Shown: positions 26,210 through 38,934, counted from the stretch's first letter. The stretch: 64,000 bases of DNA from Tanytarsus gracilentus (GCA_038502055.1 JAXRKN010000042.1:806001-870000); one strand, 5' to 3'. Program-made: numbers and translations. The notes: generated by a model from the sequence alone, not told the origin.

Positions 26210-28553
26210 ATGTTCATCGATCCGGGTAGTAAAGCATTTATCACGCTCTTTTTAGTTGTGATTTTCGGAACAATTGCATTCTTTGTGACAACAATTTTTG
26301 TGGACTTCCGCGGGGATGTCAAATTGCAAACGATAACTTTCGAAAAGTCTAAATTTCATATCGATATTAAAAAGTTGAAAAGTGATAAAAGTTATGTCAT
26401 TCAAGTGTTTAATGGTGAGTTAATTGTGTGAGTGATTCGTAAATTTTGACACGCAGTTTTAAAAAATTAAATTGAGTTTTAAGAATGTGAAAAGTTAAGT
26501 TTGAAAAATATTAAATTTTCGTGTTACGTAATTTTCGTTCTTTTCCCAATACATAACGATAATCCTTATCGAATCCTATTCACAATTCAGATAACGAATG
26601 GCTTCAAGATGTTTTAATTGGAAATGATTTTGGTGATCAAGAGGTTAAAGCAACTAAACTTGATGATGGTGGATTTCAAATTGGAATCGGTGGATCGAGC
26701 GACATAACATTTTATCTCGATGTCGATGATGAAAATTTCTCTTCAATTTATGTGAAAAGAAAATTGAACAAAAACGATATCGTGAAGGATTGTTTGCCTT
26801 TTTATGAGGGTCACAATTGGTATGGCGGACCCGAACAAATGGATCAACGCTATCCAGTTCAGAAATTTGAATTTACTGACTACGCATACATCACCAAAGA
26901 ACTTCACAGTGCTGCGATCATGGAACGTTATTGGTTCTCAACAAGTTCATTTTTCATCCTCATCGATTATGAAGCGCCCCTTTTCATAGATCAGAATAAT
27001 GAAACAATTTGCTTCACTGTCAAAAAGAAATTGCCATACGACACGCACACAAACTCATACAATTTTAATTATAGAATTGGTGGTGGTAAAAGTATTAAAG
27101 ACATGCATGTGAATGTAATCAATAGATATTTGGGAAAACCTTCGAGATTGCCGGACACGAGATTAATTAAGTGGGTTTAAAAAAATTCTAAAAATTCTTA
27201 ATTTAATTATTATTATTAAAAATTTAATTTCCAGATATCCAATTTGGAACACGTGGGTGAATTATGGTAGGAGAATTAACGAGCAATTAGTTGATGATTA
27301 CGCTCAAAAGATCATTGATAATGATTTCGGACATAGTTTACTCGATATTGATGACTTCTGGGAAGATTGTTACGGTTCCTTAATTGTAAACACAACAAAT
27401 TTCGGAAATTTGAAAGCTTTAACAACAAAACTCAAAAGTGAAGGTTTTATTGTCGGCATGTGGGTTCATCCATTTATTAATAAAAACTGCGAGCCTCACT
27501 ACAGTCATGCCATGAGCAATGATTTCTTAGTTAAATCTTATTCCGGAAATACTGACACAAGTTGGTGGAATAGTGAAAAAAATAAAGCGGCTCATGTTAA
27601 TTTTGCAAATCCAGCCGCACTTAGTTGGTTTAGAAGGCGATTAGAACTAATTCGAAGAGATTTTGGTGTCGATATTTTCAAGTTTGATGCTGGTGAGACT
27701 AGTTGGTATCCCGAGGATCCGAAATTTGAGAGAGACCAAGATGTAACGCCATCACAAATCACGAGATCTTTCGTTAGAATGGCTGCTGATTTTGGCGATA
27801 ATCTTGAGATTAGAACTGGGTGGGGAACTCAAGATCTTCATGTGCTTGTGAGAATGCTCGATTTTGACTCAAGATGGACCGTCAATAATGGATTAAAAAG
27901 TTTAATACCAACATTGTTTCAATTTAATTTCAATGGATACGTTTTTGTGCTGCCGGATATGATCGGTAATTATTTTTAAACCTTGGAACTTTGATTTGCA
28001 ATTATTAAATTAATTAATAGGTGGCAATCAATACGGTAATGACAAAATAACCAAAGAACTTTTTATTCGTTGGCTTGAGGCGAGTGTCTTCATGCCGAGC
28101 ATTCAATTTTCTTGGGCTCCATGGAACTTTGACGATGAAACAATAAATATTACTAAAAAATTTGTGAAGCTTCATGAGGAACACTCTGACTATATAATTG
28201 AGAGAATGAATTTGGCAATTAGCAAGGGAGAACCTGTAAATGTTCCACTTTGGTGGCTCGATGAATCCGATGTTGAAGCACAGGCAATTGATGATGGTAG
28301 AAGTTTAAATTTTGTAATATCTTTAAAAATATTTTATAAAATTTTCTTTAAATCTTAAGAATATCTTCTGGGTGATAAAATTCTCGCTGCACCGATCATT
28401 GAAGAAGGAAAGACTTCAAGACGAATTTACCTTCCCGTTGGGAAATGGATTGATGGCAACGATAATGAGCAAATTTATGAAGGCAAAACTTGGATTGAAA
28501 ATTATTCAGCTCCTCTTGGAATTTTGCCATATTTTATCAGAGTAGAAGAATAA
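26210..28553 (+). CDS. GH31 glycosidase, MYORG/tobi-like, 5 exons
   Basis: Predicted exons are 26210-26414, 26591-27170, 27235-27965, 28021-28296 and 28360-28553 (661 residues, GT-AG throughout). A hydrophobic segment at residues about 9-31 gives a type II signal anchor, as in vertebrate MYORG; the catalytic part would then lie in the secretory lumen or outside. Family motifs are present: HNWYGGPEQ, DIDDFW, VGMWVHPF, the nucleophile loop FKFDAGE (Asp413), RTGWGTQDLH, then DFDSRW with Asp471/Asp473 as acid/base candidates, PDMIGGNQYG and the C-terminal YLLGDKILAAPII. GH31 enzymes hydrolyse alpha-glycosides; human MYORG has been reported to act on alpha-galactosides. The Drosophila relative tobi is a gut and fat-body enzyme under insulin/AKH control. 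All catalytic motifs look intact. An inverted-repeat element begins 21 bp after the stop, probably inside the 3' UTR. Confidence 0.93.
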
Positions 28554-28574
28554 AAAATTTTTACCAATCAATTA

Positions 28575-31500
28575 TATAAGAAGCTAATTTGTGTGTCCGC
28601 TACGGTGTTAGGTGGCGCTGCAGTCGTTTTTTTGTCAGGTAGAAATTTAAGGGCGTTATTTAAAATTGAGTGAAGATTATTTGAAAATAATTAGCAAGAT
28701 AAATTATCGAATTAAATATTCAAATTTCAAACAAGACAAATGGAATGGAACTTATTAAAGGGCAGACATAGAATTTATCAATATAAACCATGACGATGTA
28801 ATAAAATTCTAAAAGAACTTTAGCTTTTTGTGAACTTTAACTGTCTAATATAAAATTTTGAACGACAGAGATCAAGAACTTAACATTCGAACGCATTCAA
28901 AAAAAATACACAAGAAAAAGAATTAATTTTTTGAATCCAGTACACAGAATTTATTTAAAGCTCAAATTTTTACAAAAACTCATATATTTAGAGCAGATAT
29001 CCGATTGAGATTGACAATCAAATTTAAAATGAAACTATTAATAGTGGAACCTTCAAAATAGTTCCAGCAACAATTTTTTCCCATACAAATTAAAAAATCA
29101 CTAAAGTGCGTCTCTTTGTTGGAATTACATCTAAAAATAAATAACAAAAAGATTATAAAATTAATTTTAGCTGATAAAATATTGCTAAAAATTAAATTAT
29201 TACATGTGGGTTGGCCAAGTCCTGCAAAATTTTAAGTTGTTCCGCTGCTGCATTAGCATGGACCATAAATTCTATTCAAAATATTGGAATATTAAGTTGA
29301 AATTGACGGTTTTTTCGGTGCAGGTTACTTTGTTTTGTTGTGACTCTCTCGCCAAAGCCAAAAATTTTCAAACAAAAAGTATTTAAAAGAGAAACAACAA
29401 AGGAAGTTTTTCAAATATCTTTTTAGTTATTTAAATTTTGAGGTAAGAGGTATTATGTAAAAATAAATTAGCTACAAGATGACATATTTAGTTTCTCAAA
29501 AAAACGTTACATATGATTGACCCTTAGTACAGACCCCGGGCCGTATTCAAAAATTACGTTTTTAATGATGTCATCTTGTAGCTAATTTATTTTTAAATAA
29601 TACTTCAAATTTAGTTTAATACATTTGCTTGCAACAAATTTAAATAAATTAACTTTTGTGAAAGTGCGATTTTTCAGAAGGGCTCTAAAAAAAGTTACGT
29701 CAAGCAAAAACTAACAAGTGAAAAAATTTAAAAGTGATATCATCTGAAAGATTAAAATCAAATCTTTAAAGTTTACGAGATAATGAAATTTTTAACTTAA
29801 AGGTCCGCCCTAGAGAGTAACCAAAGTTAATTTGTGAAATAAATTTAATATTTTTAAAAACTTTGGGGACGATTAGCGAGTTTGTCAAGTGACTTAGAAA
29901 ACTAAAAAGATATTTGAAAAGCTTCCTTTGTTGTTTCTCTTTCAAAAACTGTTTGTTTAAAAATTTTAGCTTTGGCGAGAGAGTCACACCAACCCAAAGT
30001 AACCTGCACCAAAAAAACCGTCAATTTCAACTTAATATCCCAATAAAATAAAGTATCTAATTAAATGTTTTTTTATCAAATTAAATTAAATAGTTTCCTT
30101 ACCTGGTAGATTGAATGGCGGTGGAACCATGCGACCTTGTTGTGGTTGACCAGGCTGAGCATTTTGCTCGAGATTGCGATTTGGTGAACCGCTTCTTTTG
30201 AAAATTAAATTAATATTTATTAAAAACTGTTTCAAAACCTACACTACAGGTGTTACTGTGTAACCCCGTGTTGTGACAGATCCCATATTAAATTTATATG
30301 AGTTACTTAAGATTTATATACTTAAATTTATATCCTAATACTAACCTAGGCTCCTGTTGAATGGGGACAGGACGAGATGTTTTTCGAAGCCGACCCCTGC
30401 CCCGAGTTTGTCCACGTTTTGGTGATGACATTTTCTATAAATTAGAGAAAATATTGACTCGGTAAATTTAAGAGGTCTATAGACAGATCGGCAAGTTTGA
30501 TACTAATTATATAATATATATTATCCTTATTATAAACAAAAAGAGTTGTATGTATGTCAGTAAGGTTCTTATTGGAAAATCAAAAATCCAATTGGAATTT
30601 TTTTGGTAGGAAATTTTAATCTTCACTCATTTTTTTTTCAAAACATTAAAATTCGCAGGTATAATTTTGAGGGCGTGGTTTAAAATTAAGTAAAGATTAA
30701 AATTTTAAACATCGTGAAAAATAAACTTTTTTTTGAAAGTAACGAAGTTAATGTTTTAATATAAAATCGTGAAACTATAAAAATAATAAGCTGAAAACTG
30801 ATAAACTTATTTTTTTGGATTTTACAAAATACTATTGGGTTTTTTTTTTACTAAAAACGGAAATTCAGCACTGAAAATATTATTTGGTATGATTTTAACT
30901 TTGATGAATTTTTAAAAATGATATCTTTACATGGATGTAGTTTTACGCATCAATTACGTCAAAAAAATGTATGGAAACAATTCTCTAATTTGATTTGATA
31001 CCGCGGTCCTATGGAAATTTTTGAAAAATACTGGGTACGGGGGTTCGATCTAAGGTCTCGCGATGTGGTTTTCAGAGAAATTAATAGAATGTGGATATTT
31101 CAAAGTTTTCATGATAAAAAAATTAAATTAAAGAGTGACGAATGTAACACACATTAAAATTACGACCCGTGGTGGCAAGCCACCCCATAAAATAATTCAA
31201 AAATACTGCGATCACAGATCTAGATTGTGGAGACTGCGCTAAAGCGCAACCATTAAGCTTGTTGCTGGAACTATTTTGAAGGTTCCACTATTAATAGTTT
31301 CATTTTAAATTTGATTGTCAATGTCAATTGGATATCTGCTCTAAATATATGAGTTTTTGTAAAAATTTGAGCTTTAAATAAATTCTAAGTTCTTGATCTC
31401 TGTCGTTCAAAACTTTATATCAAACAGTTCACAAAAAGCTAAAGTTCTTTTAGAATTTTATTACATCGTCATGGTTTATATTGATAAATTCTATGTCTGC

Positions 31501-31687
31501 CCTTTAATAAGTTCCATTCCATTTGTCTTGTTTGAAATTTGAATATTTAATTCGATAATTTATCTTGCTAATTATTTTCAAATAATCTTCATTCAATTTT
31601 AAACAACGCTCTTAAATTGCTACCTGACATGTGAAACTTTTAAAAAACGACTGCAGCGCCAACGGACACACAAATTAGCTTCTTATA
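28575..31687. mobile_element. Large inverted-repeat element E1 (3.1 kb)
   Basis: Arms of roughly 430-500 bp match in inverse orientation (about 28575-29073 and 31260-31687). They start TATAAGAAGCTAATTTGTGT and differ mainly by short indels. TATA at both tips may be a 4-bp target duplication or part of the arms. Inside lie a second inverted pair (about 29280-29450 with 29880-30050), a third short one (29459-29484 with 29567-29592) and candidate coding exons at 30003-30431. No transposase frame was found. Confidence 0.88.
29984..30431 (-). CDS. Candidate captured gene fragment, RG-rich N-terminus
   Basis: Minus-strand exons 30431-30346, 30194-30103 and from 30003 join in phase through GT-AG signals. 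The product begins MSSPKRGQTRGRGRLRKTSR, continues SGSPNRNLEQNAQPGQPQQG and PPPFNLPG, and meets a stop about six codons into the third exon. The composition is unlike the flanking repeat DNA and protein-like: arginine-glycine pairs, then Gln/Pro-rich. RG-rich starts occur in Piwi-class Argonautes and many RNA-binding proteins, but nothing diagnostic is present, so I assign no function. The third exon lies in a nested inverted repeat whose other arm (29320-29450, plus) carries a similar acceptor. It could be the 5' end of a host gene caught by the element, or an exon set of an unknown element gene. Confidence 0.45.
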
Positions 31688-32139
31688 AAATTGATATACA
31701 GTGTTCGGCAAAAATGAAATTTTGGCCAAAATGCTAAAAATTCACTTTTCTTTTAGATTTTTAGCTCAAGAACTGTGGAAAAATAGTTAAAATTTTTTTT
31801 CACCAATCAGTACCTCTGTAGAGGGACTCTAAATTTTACACCTTTGAAGGGTCATAACTACCTCAAAAATGAATTTTTTAGCGCAACCCACCAAAGTGGG
31901 GAACGCTTATATGCTCGATATTCCGTCCATCCGTCGGTCCATCCGTACGAGTCACACAGCCTCTCCCAGACTTCCTAAAAACTAAATTACTGCTATGTCG
32001 AGGATAACGCATCACAAATTAGTTTTGCGGTCCGCCCTCCGGAGAAGTCACATTAATTAAATTAAGTTTTCATACAGAGAAAATGTGTGAGAGCGTGAGA
32101 TTAAGAATAAAGAGCGAGAGAGTAAGAAAGGAGAGAGAG

Positions 32140-32375
32140 AGAGTCTTTGGATAAGTTTCGGGGAAGTCATTTGGAGAAAAATTTGGGGAAGTTTTTAGGG
32201 AAGTGTTAGGGAAGTTTTTAGGGAACTGTTGGGGAAGTTTTTGGAGAAGTGTTGGGGAAGTTTTTCGCAAGGGGGAAATAACTTCAAAACTTTGCCAAAA
32301 AAATGTTGGTAAATGTTGGAAAATGTTGGTGAATGTTGGAAAATGTTGGAGAATGTTGGAAAATGTTGACAGAAA
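32140..32375 (+). repeat. G-rich minisatellites GGGGAAGTTTTT and AAAATGTTGG
   Basis: Two adjoining short tandem repeats. GGGAAG(T)n units of 12-24 bp run to about 32260, then TGTTGGAAAA/TGTTGGTGAA units of about 10-12 bp follow from 32303. A relative of the second, GGAAAATGTTGGAAAATGGA, occurs near 43105. Confidence 0.75.
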
Positions 32376-33848
32376 ATATTTTATTTAAATTGTTTTTAAA
32401 ATTTACTTTCTTTAACGTATACTCAAGAGTTGAATCAATTTTTTGCTTGCTCTGGAAGTATTTTCTTTTAGATTCTTGCTTCAATTTTTACAACAAAAAT
32501 AAACAAAAACAAACCAAAAATTAATATAATTGAAACTTTGAAGGGCTCTATGGAATGCAAAAATCTTTTTAAACCTATTAGTGTTTGGTATCAAAATAAA
32601 GGTTTTGAAAAAACTCATAGAAAAAAGCAAAATGACGACAGTAGGAGGTTACTTTTCTAAAAGAATTTGAACTGGGGAATCTTTTAAACCCTAAGCGCAG
32701 CTTGCGCAATCGGCACCCGTGCCTTTTTTTAAATTAAAGATTTTAAACTGAGATTAAAAAGCCAAGGAAGGGTCGGAGTGGCCATGTTTGTGTACTTGAT
32801 TTGAAGCTCTATTAATATACTAATCATAACCGCAAAGACATTGAAAAAATATTACGTTGGTCGGATCGGAAAAAAAATATTTTTCTCGTATTCCTGAGGT
32901 CAAACTACATAAGTGAGCTTAATGCGCTGAATTTTTGCACGAAAATCGGGAAAATGAAACACTGTGAAATGGTGTGAAAATTTGCAGATTTTTTGTGGAT
33001 GCTTGAATTTTGACAAAATACCTACAAACAACCATTTTAGAGGCCTAATTATGCTTACATACTTACTATCTATCATCTATAACAAATTTTTCGAATTTAA
33101 CTAAATCAAATTGCCGCTTTAAAGATTTGAAATAATTTTTCACTTAAATTTTCAACTCACCAGTTTACAAATTCGATAAATTAATGTTAGTTCACTTCCT
33201 TGTTGATGATTCAGTAAAGTTTAATTACTTTTAGATCTTACAATTATGGTTTTTCCACTTGAAATAAAGATTTGAAATAAATTTTCAAGAATCCACGTTT
33301 TTTTGTTTGTAAATTTTAAAAATGTTGTAGTGCCCTTTACCCTTGTGGCACAGAAAAGGAAAAATAAAGGAACTTTGATGAAACTTGCATGGAATCTATC
33401 GGAACTTGCCTGGAAAAAAATAACTTGAAGGAAATTCATAGGAATTTAATGGAACTTAACGGAATTTTGATGGAATTTCCGCGACCACTTTACCAGAAAT
33501 TTGACGGAATTTGATGGAAAAAAATCAATAAGAGTTCTTTCAAAATTTCCATTGGAAAAGTATAGGAATTTTTTTCCATTTCTTTTCCATCAAATTCCGT
33601 TAAAATTTCTTTTGGAAATCTCTAGGATTTTTAACGAAATAAAATATTCTATCAAAATTTCATTAAGATCTGCTTTAGAAGACTTGTGGAATTTTAACGG
33701 AATTGTTTTCTATCAAAATTCTGTCAAGTTCCGTTAAAGAAACTGATAGAATTTTAAAGGAATTGTTTTCTATCCAAATTCCGTTTTAAGGATAGTTGTG
33801 GAATTCTCAAGGAATTTATTTTCCAACAAAATTTCGTTTTGAATAATT

Positions 33849-36418
33849 CCCTAGCAGCACAAGCATTCGATATGTCTTCGATATGCCCGCAATATGTCTT
33901 TGATATGCGTAGAAGGTTGCGCGCCGCTCTGTCAAGAGTATCCCGGAACCTTGCCTGCAGATTGTCATCGATATGTCAAAGGTATTTTGGTCTACCTTCA
34001 TTTTGTAGACATATCTTTAACATATCGTTGACAATCTAAAATATAGTATGCGTATAATTAAATTTTTTTTTCATTTTTTTTCTTCTATTATCTCGTCTTT
34101 TTGCCTTTTTTTTCTATTACACTGCCAACACTTGTTTTTCATTGCCTTCTACCATCCTTTAACTGATCCTGGATCCACTCCTGTACCTTTAACATACTTC
34201 AGGCAGTTTAATTTTTTTTAAAAAAACTCAAGTTCGAGCCTCGGCAAGGACTAATCTTTTTTGCTTTTAAATGATATTTCATCAATCTATGATCAATTTT
34301 AAGTATTTTTAGCAGTTATTTTAAAAATTTAGCATTAATTTTTGCATGGTTTCAGCAAAATGAAATTTTTATTTTCAAACATTTAAAAGTAATGACAATC
34401 GAAAAAAACTCGTTTTATGGTAATAAAAGCACGTGTTTAAGAATGCATCCAATAGCCAATATAAAAAAGATTTTAAAATTTTGTTTAAAATAATTTAATA
34501 ATTAATTTTTTGATACTGATCAGCTTTTTTTCTGGGCATTTTGTATCATTTAGTAAAATATTCGGGCACATGAAAATTGAGAAATAATTGAAACAGATTA
34601 TTATTGTGCTTCAAATACTGCCCAAAAAACTTAAAAAACATTAATTTTTAATCTGGGAAATATCGATCAAAGTCTACACCGTCAAGTAACTTGAGTCGAA
34701 AATTATTTAAAAAATATTTTTTATTATTATTTTTAAAAATTCATTTAAATAAAAATAAATAATTTCGACCTTGCAGGTACCTTAAATACTCTTGAATTCT
34801 TGATCGAGCGACGCGCAATCTTTCTTTGGCATTCCCGAAGAAAAAAATAATTGCTAGGAATTTTTAAATTGCCTTCGATATGGTATCACTTTACATTGTC
34901 ACAAGTAAACTGTCTATAAATTGTCATAAAAATGTCTACAAAATGTCAAAGGTCGTAGATTGTCAAAGAATTGTCATCGATATGTCAGAGGTGATTTTCT
35001 GATTTTTTATAGCTTCGCTATATATTGTTTTCGATCTTGAGAGAAAACTCTCTTTGTCACCTGCTGCCCTCAAAAAGCCTTATTTCGATCTAGAACTTTT
35101 GCCTCATGCAAGGCCATCGAATTACGAATCTAAAAAGTACATGTATGATCCATGGCCCAGGTCAGGCAGGATCGTCAAAAGAGTGGTGTTAGCATCCGGG
35201 ATCAAGGATCAAGGATCCGGGCGACGTTTTTTGTTCGCGCTCTACAGGTCGCACGGATCAACGGATTTTCTTCGATTTTTTTTTATTTGATTCTGCTAAT
35301 CGAGAAGAAGACTACCTGCTACTACAAAATTTTCGCAGACCCATAAAAGTTAATTAAATTAAATAAATAAGTTTGTATGGGAGAGAGAAACACGTGGTGA
35401 GAATTTTTCATCGTGAGAGTAAGAATTTTTTTGAGAGATAATGAATTTTTTTTTGAGCGCCGAGAGTTTATATGTGACTGAGGCAGGCTGATATGAGTAG
35501 GCACTAAGGATTTTTCGAGTCGTGACCAAAGGTCGTGCCACGGACAGCCATAATGTCAATTTTTCAGAACTATGGCTTCATGGGTATCGTTGAACTCGTG
35601 ATTGGACCAGGAATTGATCGGCATGGATTTAAAAACGCATGGTGGAAAATGGAACATAGTGGAAAATGGAACATGGTGGAAAATGGAACATGGTGGAAAA
35701 TGGAACATAGTGGAAAATGGAACATGGTGGAAAATGGAACATAGTGGAAAATGGAACATGGTGGAAAATGGAACATAGTGGAAAATGGAACATGGTGGAA
35801 AATGGAACATAGTGGAAAATGGAACATGGTGGAAAATGGAACATGGTGGAAAATGGAACATGGTGGAAAATGGAACATGGTGGGAAAATGGAACATAGTG
35901 ACTTAGTTAACTTCACCATGGGAAAATAAATGTATTTGTATGTCTGATGTCTCTTTAAAATTAATACAATACATTTATTTTTTGTTTACTCATTAAATTA
36001 AAAATTAAAATAAGTTAAAAGCCTGGTTAAAAGCGAAGCCATACGGAAAAGGCGGAGTTCTGCGGAGCTTTTTGCAAAGAGAACAGGGAAACTGAGAACG
36101 CGGCGCACCGATAATACCTCCCTTGTTTTAAATTTTAGATGTCACCAAACTGTCAAAGATATGCCTTTACTATGTCAACTCTTTTCACTGTCAACAAACT
36201 GTCTAAGAATTGTCAAAGATGGATTGTCAACGATCTGTCATAGCCTACAAAATGTCAACGAATCGTCATCAAAATGTCATAGATCAATTTTTTGATTTTG
36301 AATGTCAACAAACTGTCTAAGCTTTGTCATAAGATTGTCTATGATCTGTCAATACCACTAAATTGTCAAAGATTTGTCCAAGATATGTCATCGATATGCC
36401 AAAGCTGTGCCGCTAGGG
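33849..36418. mobile_element. Foldback element F3 (TGTCAAAGATATGTC-type arms), nested in F2
   Basis: The tips are CCCTAGCAGCACAAGC (33849) and, inverted, GTGCCGCTAGGG (36418). The arms carry degenerate repeats of TTGTCAAAGATATGTC and TTGTCATCGATATGTC at 33870-34040, 34880-35000 and 36135-36400. Between them are AT-rich filler, a fragment of repeat family R1 (35550-35635) and a 17-bp minisatellite. No transposase frame was found. Confidence 0.78.
35638..35897. repeat. 17-bp minisatellite ATGGTGGAAAATGGAAC
   Basis: About 15 copies alternate between ATGGTGG and ATAGTGG variants. Because 17 is not a multiple of 3 and no stop occurs on the minus strand, all three reverse frames stay open as PPCSIFHHVPFSTMFHF-like strings. 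These are not genes. Confidence 0.95.
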
Positions 36419-36763
36419 TTGGACATATAAACCTCATTTTTTCTTAAGCGGAATTTGACGGAATTTTGAAGGAATATTTTTTTCCGTTAAAATATTTAAA
36501 GATTTCCAATGGAACTTTGAAGGAAAACTTATGGAATTTTTTTCCATAAAATTCCGTCAAATTTCCGGTAAAGTGGTCGCAGAAATTCCATCAAAATTCC
36601 GTCAAGTTCCATTAAATTCCTTCGAATTTCCGTGAAGTTTTTTTTCCGTCAAGGTCCGATAGATTCCATGTAAGTTCCATCAAAGTTCCTTTATTTTTCC
36701 TTTTCTGTGCCACAAGGGTAGTGTAAAAATATTTTTTTCGTGAAGATTCAAAATTTTGCTTAA

Positions 36764-36968
36764 CGCCTTTGTTTATTTTTTCTAATTGTAGATATTTTTA
36801 GTGGAGGTAAAATTAAAATTGATGTCAGCGTGAGTAATTTGATCTACCAATAAATATGGATATGAATTTTATCAAAACTTATTGGTAGATCAAATTACTC
36901 ACGCTGACATCAATTTTAATTTTACCTCCACTAAAAATATCTACAATTAGAAAAAATAAACAAAGGCG
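36764..36968. mobile_element. Perfect hairpin MITE, 90-bp arms
   Basis: Positions 36764-36853 and 36879-36968 are exact reverse complements over 90 bp, with a 25-bp loop. The arms start CGCCTTTGTTTATTTTTTCT. A perfect palindrome of this size implies recent origin or repair from one strand, since drift would have introduced mismatches. It lies just outside F2 and inside E2. Confidence 0.93.
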
Positions 36969-38241
36969 AAAGCAAATTTAAGTTCACAAAAAAATTTTAA
37001 AAAAGTATTAAAAAATAAATCGGTCAATTTTTAACTTACATTTGTTATTGGAGATTATTATTATTATCAGGTAAGAACCGAAAATGATCAATTTTAAATT
37101 AAATAATTTTCAATAAATAAAGTTTTTTCCTTTGATTTTATTAAAATGTGTCTGACCTTCTCGCTTTGCACAGTGTTTCATTTTTCATTGATGTTTCCTA
37201 ATAGATTTGGGCTCTGTGAGCAAGAAAACTTCAAAATTTTAAAAATCTGACCATCCAGTTGCTCTCTAGACCCCTTGCAAAAGTCAAAACTTTGAAAAAT
37301 CATAACTCCCTCAGAACTCAATATTTTTTAAATCTGTTTTCGGATTCTGAAAGCTCTTACTAAGGCCTACAAACTTTGTATACAAACTTAGTCAATCCGA
37401 CTGCATCCACGACCTGTGGAGTAAAAAGACCATGAAGGGTCGTAAAGGCACCCTTGAAACGCACACCTTCGAAAAATTGACTTTTGCTTAAAATGTTCCT
37501 TGTCAAATTTCAGTAAAAAAAAAGTATGTCTCTGGTAAGTAATCTATACAAAGTTTTCGAGATATTTGCCTTCAAACATCAACCCTATTTTTAATCAATT
37601 TTTTCGAAAAAAAATCATAACTTTTGAAAAAATCGTTCGTTTTTTGATTTGTTTTCGGTTTTTAATAGCTTTTACTAAGATAAACAATAAAAAAAATAAT
37701 TTTGGATATTTTGGGGTCAGTTGGAGCCTGTGATGCTCTAAAACCTCAAAAAAATTCCATTTTTTTCCATATTTATAATGTTTCATTCCGATTTTTGTGC
37801 ATAAATTCAGCGCATGAAATTTTCTTATGTAATTTTATCCCAGAAACATAAAAAAAATATTTTTTTTCCGATCCGACCAACGACTGACCCATTACGAGCC
37901 CTTAAAGATGCAAAATTTCAAAAAATCTCAAAAAAAATCTACGCTTAATATTTTTTCAATGTCTTTGCGGTTAAGATTAGTAAATTAATAGAGCTTCAAA
38001 TCGAGTATACAAACATTGCCATTCCGACCCTTCCTTGGCTTTTTAATCTCAGTTTTAAATCTTAATTTTAAAAAAAAGACACGGGTGCCGATTGCGCGAG
38101 CTGCGCTTAGTGTCTAAAAGATTCCCCAGTTCAAATCCTTTAAGAAAAATAACCTCCTACTGTGGTCATTTTGCTTTTTTCTATGAGTTTTTTCAATAAA
38201 ACTGATTTTGATATCCAAAAAAATGCACTTTTTTTGCTATA

Positions 38242-38834
38242 GGATGGTTGCTCATTATTTCTGAGTGCTTATGATTTCTGAGTAAAACTAAAAACTTCGA
38301 TAAGTTTGCTCCTTCATCTCTAATTGTACAACTTCATATATTAAACGTATGTGTTTTGTCATTTTCCATAATTTTTGTAAAGGTTTAACAGGATTTTAAG
38401 GATAAGAAATGCCTTAAAAGCTCAAATAAAATTTTCCCATACATCGATAACCTTTACATATTTCACTGATTATCTCTATGAATATTACCTTTTTTTATCC
38501 GGCAAAAAATTTTATTGCGTCGCTCAAATATCAATGATTAAATTTTTCATTTCTATATAAATCAGAAACTGTACCAGTTCGTTTAAAATTGACATTTTTT
38601 ACATGCTTATAATTTCTGAGTCGCCTTGCTCATAATTTCTGAGTAAATTTCAAAAAAGCAATCTTTGGAAATTAATAAATTTTTTACTACACTTGGAAAT
38701 TAAAAGTAACTTTTGGGGTTTAAAAATGCAACAATATTAATGCAGGAAGTCAAAAAAAAGTCTTGGAGAAGTTTCTGGTAGCTATAAAAAAAGTGGCCAT
38801 AACAAGCACTTCCTCGGAAGTGGATATGACACTT
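38242..38834 (+). mobile_element. TA-flanked element T1, left-end copy
   Basis: Begins TA/GGATGGTTGCTCATTATTTC and is nearly identical to 43642-44235 for about 590 bp. Four copies of a GCTCATAATTTCTGAGT-like word occur, two at the tip and two near 38605-38645. The right end is not clear; a degraded trace (TTTTTAAGGATGAAGGAGG) lies near 39090. Confidence 0.8.
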
Positions 38835-38934
38835 AAAATACAGCAGTAAAAATAAGAGCTAAAAAAAATTACTGAAGTAAAATGGATGAGAGCGGAAGAG
38901 AATGGATTATTTGTATTGAATATTCTCTGGGATT

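Larger units (their letters stand above)
33339..36719. mobile_element. Foldback element F2 (GGAATTT-type arms)
   Basis: The tips are ACCCTTGTGGCACAGAAAAG (33339) and its inverse ending CACAAGGGT (36719). The arms (33339-33848 and 36419-36719) consist of degenerate short tandem units such as GGAATTTGATGGAA and TTAACGGAATT, inverted between arms. The tip resembles those of F1 (51434-54644) and F3. Element F3 lies exactly between the two arms. There is no coding capacity. Confidence 0.82.
32583..38215. mobile_element. Outer inverted-repeat element E2 containing nested foldbacks
   Basis: Arms at about 32583-32960 and 37790-38215 match in inverse orientation, including CCTTGGCTTTTTAATCTCAG, GACATTGAAAAAATATT, GTTGGTCGGATCGGAAAAAA and GCGCTGAATTT. 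The right arm has about 65 bp absent from the left. A tRNA B-box-like word, AGTTCAAATCC, lies in each arm. Foldback element F2 (33339-36719) sits inside it. The outermost ends were not fixed and no target duplication was found. Confidence 0.75.

Noticed and set aside
35556..35919. Long reverse-strand reading frames repeating PPCSIFHHVPFST
   Set aside because: They come from a 17-bp minisatellite that lacks stops in all three reverse frames.
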